From Thelephora terrestris (lineage: Eukaryota; Basidiomycota; Agaricomycetes; Thelephorales; Thelephoraceae): DNA of 64,000 nt. Positions 34,140 to 45,356 of this stretch are shown in pieces; the stretch's first letter is position 1; each line of letters opens with the position of its first letter. Position numbers and translations under genes: made by a program. Location: contig WIUZ02000014.1 of assembly GCA_015956445.1 (NCBI GenBank), forward strand, positions 620,001-684,000, read 5' to 3'. Below the pieces are notes generated by a model that saw only the letters and a list, made by a program, of their open reading frames with translations, was not told where the DNA came from and searched no databases.

Positions 34140-35713
34140 ATGGCACCATCAACGGCCAACGGTCTATCCAGCCTTCAAGACCACCTTTCATTGGTTTCCA
34201 ACCGTCCACGAGCTCGCGACATTCCTGCCCTCAGCAAAGCGCTGCGCGTACAAGCCACCAACTGCATCCGGTTCTCCGCAGAGAATAACGATCTTTTAGA
34301 GTTCTTGGGCGATAGGCTGGTCAACCTGATAACTGCGCTGATTGTTGAGGAGGTCAAGATTGATAAATGCCACCACACTGTGCGTATTCTAGGTCAAGTT
34401 AGGGGTTCTTTGGTGCATGCTCACGTAATGTGATCTACCACGTATATAGGCAGTTCGCTCAGTGATCTGCAACAATGACACATTTGGCCGGATTTCTTTC
34501 TATCTCGAACTCGAACGGGATGCTGCCCTTTCACCTCAAGATAAGGCAGCAGTGGAGAAGTGGAATCACCTCAAACCGGGTGTACGACCTCCGAAGGTTC
34601 TAGCAGATCTCTTCGAAGCCATAGTCGGGGCGGTGTTCCTCCAGCATGGGTTCCTTGTACTCGACAATTGGCTGCGCAAAATCTTTGAACCTATCCTCCA
34701 TGCTGCCACTAAGGACTACTGGTACTCTACGACCAGAACCTTGGCTTTCTACAGAGACCACCGGACCTCGATATTCAGCGGTGCATCCTATCTTCAGCGA
34801 GGAGTCATTGACTTCATATGCTCTGAATGCGACTTCTTCGAGGACCAGCTGTTCGAAATGTTACACACACTTCCGGAGAACACGATCTTTAACTTTGACG
34901 AACATGATTATTTGGAAGAGCCAGATAACGAGAGACTAGAAGTCGCGGCCCATTTCCTCAACCTTTGTATCTGTCATACGATCATCCGGATCTGGCCGCG
35001 GTATGGTTATGCTAAGGCCAAAGCCGCCCATATGGCCTCTACTCTTACAGGTGTGGAGTCAGCTTCTTTATCACGCGACACCTATTTCCCCCTCAGGCTA
35101 CTGACAAATCCCATCACTAGACCTGGTCTCAAGTGACTTGACGCTCTCCTGCCTCGCGTCCACCCTACCATTGGCTGCGTATTTCGATAAGGATATGTTA
35201 CCGGGCACGCGTATGGACTCCAGACTGTATAAGCTTCCAGGGACCGCGCACCAGCTCGCATTGGTTTTCAAGGCTACGATCGGGTGGTACTACCGTGCCC
35301 ACCCACGTTCGTCTGCTTCATGGGCATATGAATGGCTAAAACCTCTCGTCACGAAAGCACACGACCTCCTGATGGAGGATCCTTGGTACGCAAATATCAG
35401 GTGGCGTTCCTCCCAGAAATTCACGTTTCGATTGCAAACCAGGTATCAACCTATTATGCCTCAAGATGACGGTCCATATGGTGGAAGCCTCAGCGAAGTC
35501 TTCTTCTTGGAAGCAACCAACGAAGCACCAAACCATCAAGAGGAGGAAGATGTTTTACTCACCCTCTCGAATAGCCTGGGCCGTCTCAACATCAAGGAGC
35601 CAGCAGCCATGGCCCATATCGACACTAAGAACCCGTCACTTTCCACTGGAACTTTGGACCCCGAGCCCAATTCTAGCCGCCGCAGAATGCGCCCTGTGCG
35701 AAAACGCGAGTAG
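34140..35713 (+). CDS. Tandem RNase III domain protein, Dicer-like core
   Basis: RNase III enzymes cut double-stranded RNA. Three exons (34140-34379, 34450-35050, 35121-35713) join in frame to exactly 477 codons plus stop. Domain one has the signature NNDLLEFLGD (residues ~49-58), AVRSVICNNDTFGRISFYL, and KVLADLFEAIVGAVFLQHG (~residue 130). All acidic positions are kept, except that the first Glu of the usual NERLEFLGD is Asp. Domain two begins at NERLEVAAHFLNLCICHTII (~residue 239). It continues LVSSDLTLSCLASTL across the second intron and reaches ALVFKATIGWYYRAHP (~residue 327). There the catalytic Gly-Asp is Ala-His, and the second-motif Asp and Glu are Leu and Lys, so this domain should be inactive. 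No helicase, PAZ or dsRNA-binding domain is seen. The C-terminus is acidic, then basic (RRRMRPVRKRE). Confidence 0.82.
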
Positions 35714-38053
35714 TGACCGTGTACATGATTAATATGTAAACCCTTTGGATCTGCACTCACACCCAAGGACTGGCTGCCAACGTTTTCATCTAGACCTTAA
35801 CTGGCACCACCTCACCTGGACGGCACCAACCTTGGCCCATTCATTCACATCACATGATTCTATCTAGCCAACTCGGAGTTATTTCATGCTGTAGGCAGCT
35901 AGTGTAACAATCACGGCAGCTGCCCAGGGGTTTCACGAACTAGATATTCCAACAACAGAAACCAATTTCTTAAATGAATCTGGGGTGAGCATCTTGCTAT
36001 GCACGGTGGCAGTTACGAAATGAGGGTGTGGAAAGGGTGGGAGCAGAAGACAAAGATCAGGCTATTGCGCCATGAGGACTTTCAGTCACCGATCCGGACG
36101 AGATTAAGCTCAGTCATTTTCCGACTGAACTTGCAGTTTTTTAGTCAAATTTTTCTGAATATGAGGCGGCATAGTTTTTACATTGCGAATTGAGTCAAAG
36201 TGACAGGAACGCAACAAGCTGAATGAGAACCATAGCTTTGAAACAAAGCAGCGAATTTGATTTAAGTTCGTGAAATGCGTCTGCGTGTCCGACTCGGGTT
36301 GGGCTACGAACACAATCAGGCCTGATTGCATATCACTACAGGCGACAGGGAACAAGTCCAGGAATCATTTGAGAGGATCTCCTTATGGTTTCACGCACTT
36401 CCAATGTCCCACCAGATTGGGTTCGTGCCGGTCTAAAGTGGGGCATCTACAGTGGGGCGACTGTATCCCTCAGCTGGTGAGAATACGCATGTGTCAAGAC
36501 TCCATGCTAAGTCTGACTGCGTACAGCCCCACTTTGGAGGTTCTAAAACACGTCGGAGATGCCCCAAGAGTCTACAACCCGTGCACTGCGTTCCGCATCC
36601 CCGGTTCGTGTTTCAAGGCAATGCCATTAGAGGGCTTTCCAGTGGGACAGAGATGGCGAATCTGTATGGAATGCCTGTGCGGAGCATAGCGTTTAAATTT
36701 TCTTTGTGGTTCGAGATCCGGAGAGGGCCACGGGCATACCATAAACGACCATGGCTCGGAGCTTTCGGAAAACGGCCAACTGAATCACCAATGCGCAGCA
36801 ACCGAGTGGGAACTGAAAGTCCGAGCCTGGAAAAGCCACCTGAACCGAGGCGAAGAAGGCGGAAGCGTACATCATACATACGGGAGGAGTCTCCGCGCCA
36901 CCCTGGAACAACGGACCGTCGTGGAGGTGGACTGAAGTAATTCCTTGCACGAGACGACTCGATGAGTAACTGTTTCCACAAGTGGGTCGGTGGTGTTTTC
37001 AATGAGAGCGGAAGTTCGCCCCGACAGAGCAAGGACACCGGCAGTGATAAACCTTGTAGGTCGCCGCCCATGGGGGCCGTTGAAGCTAGGCGGAAACGTT
37101 TTAGCCCTATGTGATAACCCAAGAAAATGCTGCTCACGCATTCGTCTGGAACCTTGTGCGGGACGCACGATTCTTCGGGCTGCAGAAGGCAGGCACACCT
37201 ATCCTTGGTGAAAATATCATGTACCTCCAAAATTTAGTAATACAAACTGCGCGGGAGATCCCGGGACCCACTTCGAAGGGGCGCCTACGGGGGCACGAAC
37301 GGCCAGTGACACCCACGGAAACAGAGCACTTTTGTACTGAACCCCTCTGCGACTTTGTGGGCGGACACAGACGCTACCCCACAAGATCGCCTCCATTCTC
37401 CGCGATAATCGAGGTGGGGTTTGTACAAATAAGGCGGCTTCCCAGCTGCTCTGAATGGCTTCCCGTCAACCTGAGGGTCGATCACAGTTTGGCAGTTGGA
37501 AACGATCAGCTGTAGTATAGTTACGGCAATGTACTAGTGGTAATATAAACCCAACTTCAGAATGACCATCTCTACGGAATACTTAGTGCGGCAAATACAT
37601 AAACAATAGATACATGATGCTGTATACATAAAACAACTCTCACAAGCTCAGGCTGTGATAATATTATGGTTATACATAAAGATACATAAGTTATGCGTTG
37701 TCCGTACCATGACGTGCTTGTGCGAACCATGGATATTTAGTGCGTCGGCTCTTGGACTAAAATCTGGTCGCTCGCTTTCTCGCCGGATAACCCAGGTGGC
37801 CACTGGTCAGTTGACCGACGGTTGTGGGCTCAAGGATGGGAAAGTAAGGCCACCCAGTGACACGCCTCACCAGTGAATTTTGGCATGGCATTGGGCAACC
37901 TCAGAGCCCGCATGATGATCATCTTCTCCGTAGACGGTTCATCACCCTCCGGAAGAAGCCTGGTCTTTTTGAGTCATCGGTGTCTTTGGATCCTGTCAGA
38001 TGGTGAGAAACGGCAAAGCAGAGAACGGTCGGGCTCATACCCTGTAGGTCAGG
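35714..38053. other. Gene-poor stretch, nothing recognised
   Basis: About 2.3 kb without a gene I can support. Two opposing open frames overlap (36452-36940 plus; 36613-37230 minus, 205 codons). Both are rich in Arg, Pro and Ser with no domain, and I take them as chance. The part near 37540-37690 is rich in A and T with repeated ATACATAA words. Confidence 0.45.
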
Positions 38054-39979
38054 TTATATTAGTGAATTTAGAGGGAAACAGAACAGGCAATAGTTTACTT
38101 TGCGAAACGCCTTCTTGTATACGTCTTGCGAGCGAAGATAGTCCACGTCTTGCCGGGAAATCCTCTCCTCGGGTATTTCGAAAAACGTGCCATCAGCCGT
38201 GCATAGGTGGACCACCCCGTCCTTGTAGTCCGCAAGGGCTGCATTCTGCTGGTGAAGGCCTTCGGTATCGTGCCATATCCTGAAGTCCCTCGAGTGTTGT
38301 TCTGCAACAACGGCATCAGTACAAATGGCGATGTCAACGAATGAAACGCACTTCTTCTCTCTTTCTGCTGTGCCATGGGTGTTTCTATGACGAATGGGGA
38401 TGGGGTAGAAGCCGGTGGAGAATCTTGCATGACTTGCTGGATGGTTATACCACCAACTCCTCGCCTTGACACGTCTCTGCTTGGCGGATAAGATCCGTTC
38501 GCTGATCATGACACTTAGGGTCTTGTTAACGACACATCCATAAGACGCACCAGAACCACGGCGAGCGGCTTTTTTGACTTGTCCATTTCCATTGGCAACG
38601 TACGATTTCACGGAATCGGCCGCATCGTTCAGTGCGTTGATTGCAAATTCGACATCGGGTCGGCCATCCCGCGATGGGGACCAGCACCGGGAAATAAAAT
38701 TCCAAACGTCGTCTGAAACCCAGTTATTGGCACCCGGAGGTCTGGTTGGTCGCTCTCCCGTAACGACGTTGTAAATGATCACACCGTCCTTTGCCCCGGC
38801 GAATGGTTGCAGTCCCGTGGTCACCTACACGTTGCCGTTAATTGCCACATCCAAGATCCGACACGCGAGGCTTACTTGATACGTAACCATTCCGAACGCG
38901 TAGACGTCACTCATTTTCGTTGGGTTACTGTTGTCCAGATTGAAGCCGGAGGGGTTCAACAGTTCCGGTGCCATATATCGAACGGTTCCGACAGAGGGAG
39001 ACGTCGTGCTTCCGGGGTCGACAGTGGTAGGATCAGAGATGATCGCAATAAGGCCATAATCGATGAGGCGAGCGTGGAAGTTGCTGTCGATGACGATATT
39101 CGTCTGTGCAGAGTCATCAGCGAAAGCTGACGGGGAAACTAGCTGTGGCACATACGGGCTTGAGGTCGCTGTGAACAATATCCATTGAATGTAGATACTG
39201 CAACCCACTCGCTGCTTCCGCGAGCTTGAAAGATATTTTAGGAGTTGAGAATCAAGGAAGGAAGAAAGATTTGGCGTACGAGACGGAGGCGGTTGACCTC
39301 TGGACGCTGCGTTGTGAACTGGAGGATGTTCCCGTCAACCATCCATTCAGAGACGATGCACAATGGGAAAAGCTTTGGGGAGATACCCAATACTGGGAGA
39401 ACATTGGGGTGTGATAGACGCCGCCAAATCACGATTTCCTGGAACAATCGCTGCCACGAGTCGTTAAAGGCGCACATTACATGTAAAAGGGCTTTGCGCA
39501 AACCTTCTTGATCTTTGTTAGATTGTCTGGCGCGTACGCGCGGAACGCCTTTATGCACACAGGGTTCCCGTTGTGGCGCCCTTTCCAAACATCCGCAAAC
39601 CCACCAGAAGCAAACGCAATGTCTCCCTCCCTCGCGATATTGTCCGAGAGGATGCAAGAACGTGGGAGAATTGTCTGCATGCCACAAACTCTCCGGAGAA
39701 TACGGACACTTCGCCTGCGGAGATCAAGGGACATGTTCGGTGCTTCGAAAGCCTGTGCGGAGATAATCAATAGGGCACCGCAATTCCCGGCCGCCTGCTT
39801 ACCTGATCTAGGATGTCCACTAGGGTCAAAGCATCATCACCCCGTAATGACAATGCGGTGTCTACACCCTCTTGAGATGCCAGCACCTTGGTGAGAGCGT
39901 TTGGGAAATCCCTCGATCTTATGTTGACCGACGTAAGTTGGGCGAGGAAGGAATTCTTGAAGGCTAGAAAATATTGCAT
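38054..39979 (-). CDS. TKL-like kinase fused to SHD1-like domain
   Basis: This is a kinase of the tyrosine-kinase-like group that is expanded in Agaricomycetes. A helical N-terminal region (ALTLVDILDQ/AFEAPN) precedes the core. The core has the glycine loop FASGGFADVWKG, Lys in NPVCIKAFR, and EIVIWRRLSHPNVLPVLGI. The catalytic loop is IVHSDLKP split by an intron from TNIVIDS (Arg of HRD is Ser), the metal motif is DYG (LIDYGL), followed by GTVRYMAPELL and KMSDVYAFGMVTYQ. The lobe ends CWSPSRDGRPD. After a basic linker the C-terminus reads FRIWHDTEGLHQQNAALAD, then DGVVHLCTADGTFFEIPEE, which resembles the SLA1 homology domain 1 that binds peptide sorting signals. The upstream start at 39979 is the first ATG but an earlier exon is possible. 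The 3' end may also splice further. Confidence 0.75.
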
Positions 39980-42076
39980 TCAGACAGAACCCGTCTTAGC
40001 CCCTAGCACTCTCGACCTACGATAGTTAGTCGCCATAGTTAGATAGATAGATTAAGTCCTGTGGAGTGCGTAGATCTAGGTCGACGTCGAGGAAGGGGAA
40101 TGGATCGATGGATATCACTGGTGGTTGCCTTAAGAGCACCCATCCTCGTTGAATACTCGTGTGCCCTCGGATAAGCCGTGCTTACTATGGGGATCTTTCT
40201 GGGAACCGAATCGAACCTCATTCTGGATCACCGGACTACTTACGTGCCATCTCGACTGGTCCCATATATGAGCGCCGGAACGTTACCTTGGAAAAGACCC
40301 CATTTATCAGGAAATAACCGGGATACGACCCCCAACGTGATTGCACGGATTCCGCCGAATCGGAAGGCGGGGCAACTCAGTGTCGGACCAGGTCGGACCT
40401 CGGTGAGGCCGCCGCACTTTCTAGCGGGGAGCTTAGCTCGATCAATTATGTATTAAACGTGCTTCTGCGACGACACAGGTTTGCTCAATTTGCTGGGCCC
40501 TAGCTCATGTTTCAAAGTTCATGCGAGCAGCGTGTGTCAACTCAGTTTCCGCCACCTACAGGGTGCCCGGGAAGGAGATGTGCAGGCATGCGAATCGGAC
40601 CTTCAATTCTCCGCGGAAGTTTACTTCCAGATTCACCATTCCAGGCGACTCCAGGCTTGATGTAATCTAGAAGGTACATGAACTTTCCATGAATCGTGGA
40701 ACAAAACCAAAGGAATAGCCCGTCGTGGCTTTACCAGAGTAATTTGCGAGCGTCCAAACTCTGGTCCAACATTCTGCCCAACCGCACCCGGACACGAAAA
40801 CGATTCATTTCAAGTATCTGGTTCGAGCAGTGCACAATGATAGCATCTTACGGGTCTGCTCAGCTGGCTCGGGCCAGCGTACAGGGTGAGGGGTACAAAT
40901 GAGCTCGGCCGTTTGATGCTCTGAGTCTGGATATGGCGAATTACACGAGCATGAGCATAGGAAGCCCCAGATGTGATGCATGGAGCTTTCAATCAAGCTT
41001 CTCACCGTGTTTTAACCCTCACACCAGCCACCATATTTTACCTTCTGCGTGACGAAAGGGGTGTTTCATTTACAAAGGTCAAAGGTCACAAGGTGGAGTG
41101 ACAAGATAGTAGTATGTACTTATCATTTTGATTAGCATTAGCTCATTGACGATGTGCCCCTTGATAGTGGAACCAGACCGGAACCATGGAGCCGGTCATA
41201 CGGACTTCCTGGTAGAAGGTGTTTGGCTTCATGAGCTTTTCGGTAAAAATCAAAGCCCTTGAGCGTGACCAGAGTCGCCTTTGAAGCGTTCAAAAATGTC
41301 CCGCCTTTGCGCCAGGCCTTCGTCGCCCGTCCCCTACCCTACAGGGAGCAGAAGTCGGTGACATCATTGCGCGGCGTGCACGAGCGTCTGTTTTGTCACT
41401 CGCGTTCGTCCAGGGCACGTGTCGCGGACGTCGACCGCGCAGTGTGGATGTGTCGTTGATGTCGATGGTTGCGGCGCGCGCAACGCGTGTCTCCCGTTGG
41501 CTCCACCGGCGTTGCCGTTTCGGCTTGCTCCAATGAGCGACTGACTTGAGCGGACCAATCATCGGTTCGTTACATACTACAACGTGCCCATGGATCGGCC
41601 ACTGGTGATACCTCCACGGTCACGTTGAAAACACACGATGGTACTCCAAAGTCTACGAGAAGATGTCTTGGAATCAGCGTGCCAGTGGGTTTAGCCACGT
41701 GCCCCACAGACTATTCCGAGGATCCCTAACATTTTATCATTCTCTGAGTGACTGTCCACAGGACTGAAATACACATATCAGCTGCAGAAGGTTACCACCA
41801 GCCGAGATTCGCAGTGCCCCTGACCCTCCAGAGCAATCGAGGTTCTTTGCCTTCCTCGACAGTCCACAAATATTCACCTAGATTTGAGTGTGCACTGTGC
41901 ACGTCATAGTCACTCTAACCTCGAAATTTTTCATACTTCGAATTTAACATACTACCGTAGAAATACAGAAGAGACATGGGGAATATAATTACTTCACATA
42001 AGTCGCGAAGCGAGCTAAAATAAAAAAGCCTATCCGCGCGCAGCACAGGCTCTTCACGAAAGTCACTTTTGGTTAT
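39980..42076. other. Gene-poor stretch with a decayed repeat
   Basis: About 2.1 kb with no supportable gene. Several frames show stops and no domains. It contains the degenerate copy at 40770-40875 described separately. It looks like decaying former coding or duplicated sequence between two kinase genes. Confidence 0.45.
40770..40875. repeat. Degenerate copy of 42077-42240
   Basis: The block around CCAACATTCTGCCCAACCG (40770) matches CCAATATTCTGACCAACCG (42088), and both continue with CCGGACACG. A second match is ACAATGATAGCATC (40836) with ACAATGATAACATG (42205), followed by GGCTCAGCTG-like sequence. The copy at 40.8 kb is shorter, lacking about 55 bp in the middle. Both lie in the same orientation, about 1.3 kb apart. 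Confidence 0.6.
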
Positions 42077-42403
42077 CTACAAGTGATCCAATATTCTGAC
42101 CAACCGTCTCCGGACACGGAAACGGCTTTCTCGGGGTCTGGCCCTGCTATTGTCATCGGAATGTGACGCAGAATCCGGTTCGGCCGGTCGCGAGAAAGAA
42201 CTGTACAATGATAACATGCTTGAGGGTCGGCTCAGCTGAGGTGTTCGGATGTCCATCGCTCGAGGCACGTTAAGCATTTTTGCGTCTACGAATTCGTAAG
42301 ACGAGTCCACCGGATCAACAACCTGCCGTTCGTGGTCGTAAGACTCTGCTGCTGTGGAAATTGTGGCGGCCGAGCCTAGATCGGTCAGCCGGGCATTGAG
42401 CAC
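42077..42403 (-). other. Unrecognised terminal exon or gene fragment
   Basis: An open frame of about 108 codons reads LNARLTDLGSAATI and ends RRRLVRILDHL at a TAG. ARLTDLG resembles the metal-binding region of the neighbouring kinases (ARLIDYG), and VDSSYEFVDAKML could be the following activation segment, so it may be the end of a decayed or divergent kinase-like gene. No catalytic loop is seen upstream on the same strand. A shorter, broken copy lies at 40.8 kb. Confidence 0.35.
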
Positions 42404-43075
42404 GCAAAACGTATGAACGCTTACGAGGGTCGGAGCAGAGTTGGTCCCGTTGATGAGAGGCAGTACCTAGGAGTAATGTTCGGCCGCTACCACTCGACCC
42501 CGCGAACGCATTATTTTGGTAGGGACCAGAGTTGCCGCGGATGAGCCGCGGCCGGGCGGAGGTTTCAGAAGTAGGGGTTTCAGATCGAGAGATTGGGTCT
42601 ATGATGGCTTGGGAGGAAGTTGGGCCGACAACGGCTTGGAAGTGGGGGAGGAATGGGTCGGTGACGGCTTGTGTGAAGGCTGCGTTAATCCGTCAGCTGT
42701 GCACAACGGCGATGCGGTAGGGGGTTTCCAACTCACAGCCGTGATCTGGCGCCGTTTCGAAAAGGAAGGCTGGCAGGTCCTCCGTGCTCCCCTCCTTCGA
42801 GTGACCACCCTTTGCCACCGCGTTGGGCCTCGTCGGACTGGCTTCGGTGACACATGTTTCGACTTCTGAAGTGGCTGAGAGTTTGGAGAATAATGAATCT
42901 GGCAGTGAGGTGTCCGAGCCATGGCTCGGAAGGCGTGTTATTGCTAATGGTGGAATCGTGAGTGCACTTGAGAGGAATAACAAAGCAATGCGCTTACAAT
43001 CGCCAGCTATACTCTCTTGATCATCTACGCCACACAAAATTAGCATTCGGCAGGTGTGCGATGGAAGAGACAAGC
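42404..43075. other. Intergenic or unresolved exons
   Basis: About 670 bp downstream of the second TKL-like kinase. On the minus strand, 42693-43020 reads like possible coding sequence (SLPDSLFSKLSATSEVE, then Pro/Ser/Thr-rich) and could be a 3' exon of the kinase or of the 42.1-42.4 kb fragment. I could not find a frame-keeping splice, so I do not call it. Confidence 0.3.
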
Positions 43076-44591
43076 TCACCGGGGGTGGTTACAAGGAACA
43101 ATTGATCTACAACCCCCTATGAGTTCGACGTCCCCGGGCAGCTGGGAAATGGACGCACCGAACTTCGTGAAGTCTGAGTTGGGGTCATCTGGCCGTTGCT
43201 TGATATCCCCAACGGAAAAGAGAATACCACAGGCCGAGGCAGCTGACTTGACACGGCCCAGGACATCGTTCACCTGTGGCCGGAGCTGTCGTTCTGTTTG
43301 CCAGCATTCTTCAAGTAGCTCCCAGAGCTCCTCGGAGAGGCCGAGTTCCAGTGCTTTCGAGGGCTTAGAGGGTTTCACTCCTCCCATAACCTGGAAAACC
43401 ACCTCAGGTCCGGTTTTTTTGCCGAATGGGAGTGTCCCGGTGAGCACCTACATTGAACGATTAGCATGTGGGCGGGTTAAGAATCGCGTGGTAAGTACTT
43501 GGTATATCACCATCGCCATTGCGTATATGTCGGATTCCTTCGTGGGTGAACCCCTGGAGTCCAGCCCGAACTTTGACGGAACAAGGCGCTCTGGAGCCAT
43601 GAAAGGGGTAGTCCCCCCGTCCACTTGAGATTTGGACGACTCCATCCCGAGGCTTGGGTCATCCACGACGGTCATGAACCCGAAGTCCGCCAGACATGCT
43701 GAGACGGGGTTTGTATTAGTTATCAGGATATTGGCCTATGCAATCAGATGAGGGGCGTCCGTGGGATCCTGACTGGGAGACTTACACCCTTGAGGTCGCC
43801 ATGTACAATGCTGGCACCGTGAAGGTACCTCAGACCTTCAACAGCGTCCGCAAGCTGTAATGTTTTGAGGAAGTGATGACAAGGAAACCCAGGATTGTAG
43901 CCTACCAGCTTCAGGTGATTGCTCGCGTGAGTGCGAACGAAATCCATGATGTTACCGTTGACCATCCATACGGAAACCATGGAGAACCTCCCCTTCTCGA
44001 GGGTGTCCGGAACCCCAATGAGGGTGAGAACGTTGGGGTGGGACAGGTTCTTCCACATGGCAACCTCTTTGCAGAAACGCTGCGCAGTGTGAGCGAGCCT
44101 GAACAAGCAGCACTGGCAAGGCTTCCAACCTTACGAATTCGGATTTTGTCGTCCGATTCTGAGATTCTCAACGACTTAACGGCAACGGTCACCTCCCCAG
44201 ACTTGGACACCTTCCAAACATTCGAGAAGCCGCCGGAAGTGTAAGGTTCCCCAGAGAGGTCGAACTTGTCGGGTAAGAGGTAGGAGCTGGGGAGGTGTCC
44301 TGTCCTGCCGCACAACTTTTTGAGAACACTGAAAGCGATTATTTTGAGATCTTTGTCCAGTTGCAGTTCTCGGAATGCCTTTAATGTCAGAGATAAAATC
44401 ATTAAACAGGCGCCAGAGAACATTTCAGAGAAACATACGCTTGCGATTATCCCAATGAAAACCTTCGCATCCTCTTCAGATAGGGCGAGGATAGCCGTGC
44501 GCTCGTCCTTTGACAATAAGAATGACCGGAACAAGTTCAGAAAGCCTTCAGAGTTCGGGTCGGGTGGAAGGTAATGCAATCCTGGCGGCAC
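43076..44591 (-). CDS. TKL-like protein kinase
   Basis: It has the same architecture as the kinase at 38.1-40.0 kb: a helical region (SEGFLNLFRSFLLSKDE, AFRELQLDKDLKIIAFS), then the core. The core shows YTSGGFSNVWKV, Lys in VTVAVKSLR, EVAMWKNLSHPNVLTLIGV, catalytic loop IVHGDLKG (Arg of HRD is Gly) with ANILITN, DFG in LADFGFM, and GTTPFMAPERL. It continues KESDIYAMAMVIYQ/VLTGTLPFGKKTG and CWQTERQLRPQVNDVL. The reading ends NHPR at a TGA that overlaps a GTGAGC donor-like site. The sequence at 44591 begins an open frame at GTG with a stop just upstream, so the true start exon must lie further upstream and is not resolved. About five introns. Substrate unknown. Confidence 0.8.
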
Positions 44592-45356
44592 ATTGTTTGA
44601 GAAGACTGGTTCGCACGGATCTCAGATAATGACTCGGCAACAGAAGCTACAAGATCTCACTTCTCTTTGGCTTTGGTTTAGCGTTTCGCGCTTTCGGTAG
44701 GCCTGGATGGAATGGGGCCATGGTGGCGAGTGCAGGAAGGATGGGCGGCGTGTTCGAGGGCAGGTGGACTCAGGCAACAGTACAGTTATACGCGCGAAGG
44801 CCACGAGGCAAGCTAGGTCCATCCTGACTCTCTATGCCTGGGAGTCGGCATCAACACCCAGATATTTGATCAGTTCACTTGGCTGATCATCATCACCCCT
44901 TTGCGATAAGGGTTGGATTAGTGGCTCCGGTCCGCAATCGCTAATCGTCGGCAACTCGCCGGGGAGGTTGGTGGCCGTTCTTTTGGCTGCGAAACTGGGA
45001 AACTGAGTTAATATGGCAGATGTAAATCATTTCCGGGACTCCTATCGCAAGGGTCTTGCCCCGGTGGCGGTAAGATTGGAGAGGATGTATGTCACGGCTT
45101 GAGCTCGGCTAGGGCCGCGCCTTCAGCAGGTGTGTACATAACGGGATGTAGCGCCGACTCTGATATCGATTTCCCGTGAACGCGGTCCGCAGTCATCGAA
45201 ACTTTTCCTCATCCTCCAACCCTCTCAGGTGGCAGTACTTAAAGGCCTCAAGGGTCGAAGACGAGCTTTCGATCTTGAACCCATCCCACCACCCAGACTT
45301 TCCCTCCTGCCCCTCAGATTCTCCTATTTGTTCCTGACCTACATCGTGGCCAACGC
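44592..45356. other. Divergent upstream region
   Basis: 765 bp between the second TKL-like kinase (minus) and the helicase gene (plus). The missing first exon of the kinase is probably within 44600-44900. The part just before the helicase ATG (45200-45340) is C/T-rich, as in a promoter or leader. Confidence 0.35.

Noticed and set aside
34462-35713. Two separate genes in the RNase III region, as suggested by adjacent open frames broken at 35136
   Set aside because: A 70-nt GT-AG intron at 35051-35120 joins them in frame, and the joined LTDLVSSDLTLSCLA matches the expected RNase III helix. Total length then divides exactly by three.
34140-35713. Calling the tandem RNase III gene a Dicer
   Set aside because: No helicase, PAZ, dimerisation or dsRNA-binding domain is visible upstream or downstream, so only the catalytic core is claimed.
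36613-37230. 205-codon minus-strand frame
   Set aside because: No domain, atypical composition, overlaps an equally long frame on the other strand, and no splice signals lead to further exons.
42693-43020. Extra 3' exons of the second TKL-like kinase
   Set aside because: Composition looks coding, but the GTGAGC donor at its stop leads to a stop in the only obvious acceptor frame, so no supported join was found.
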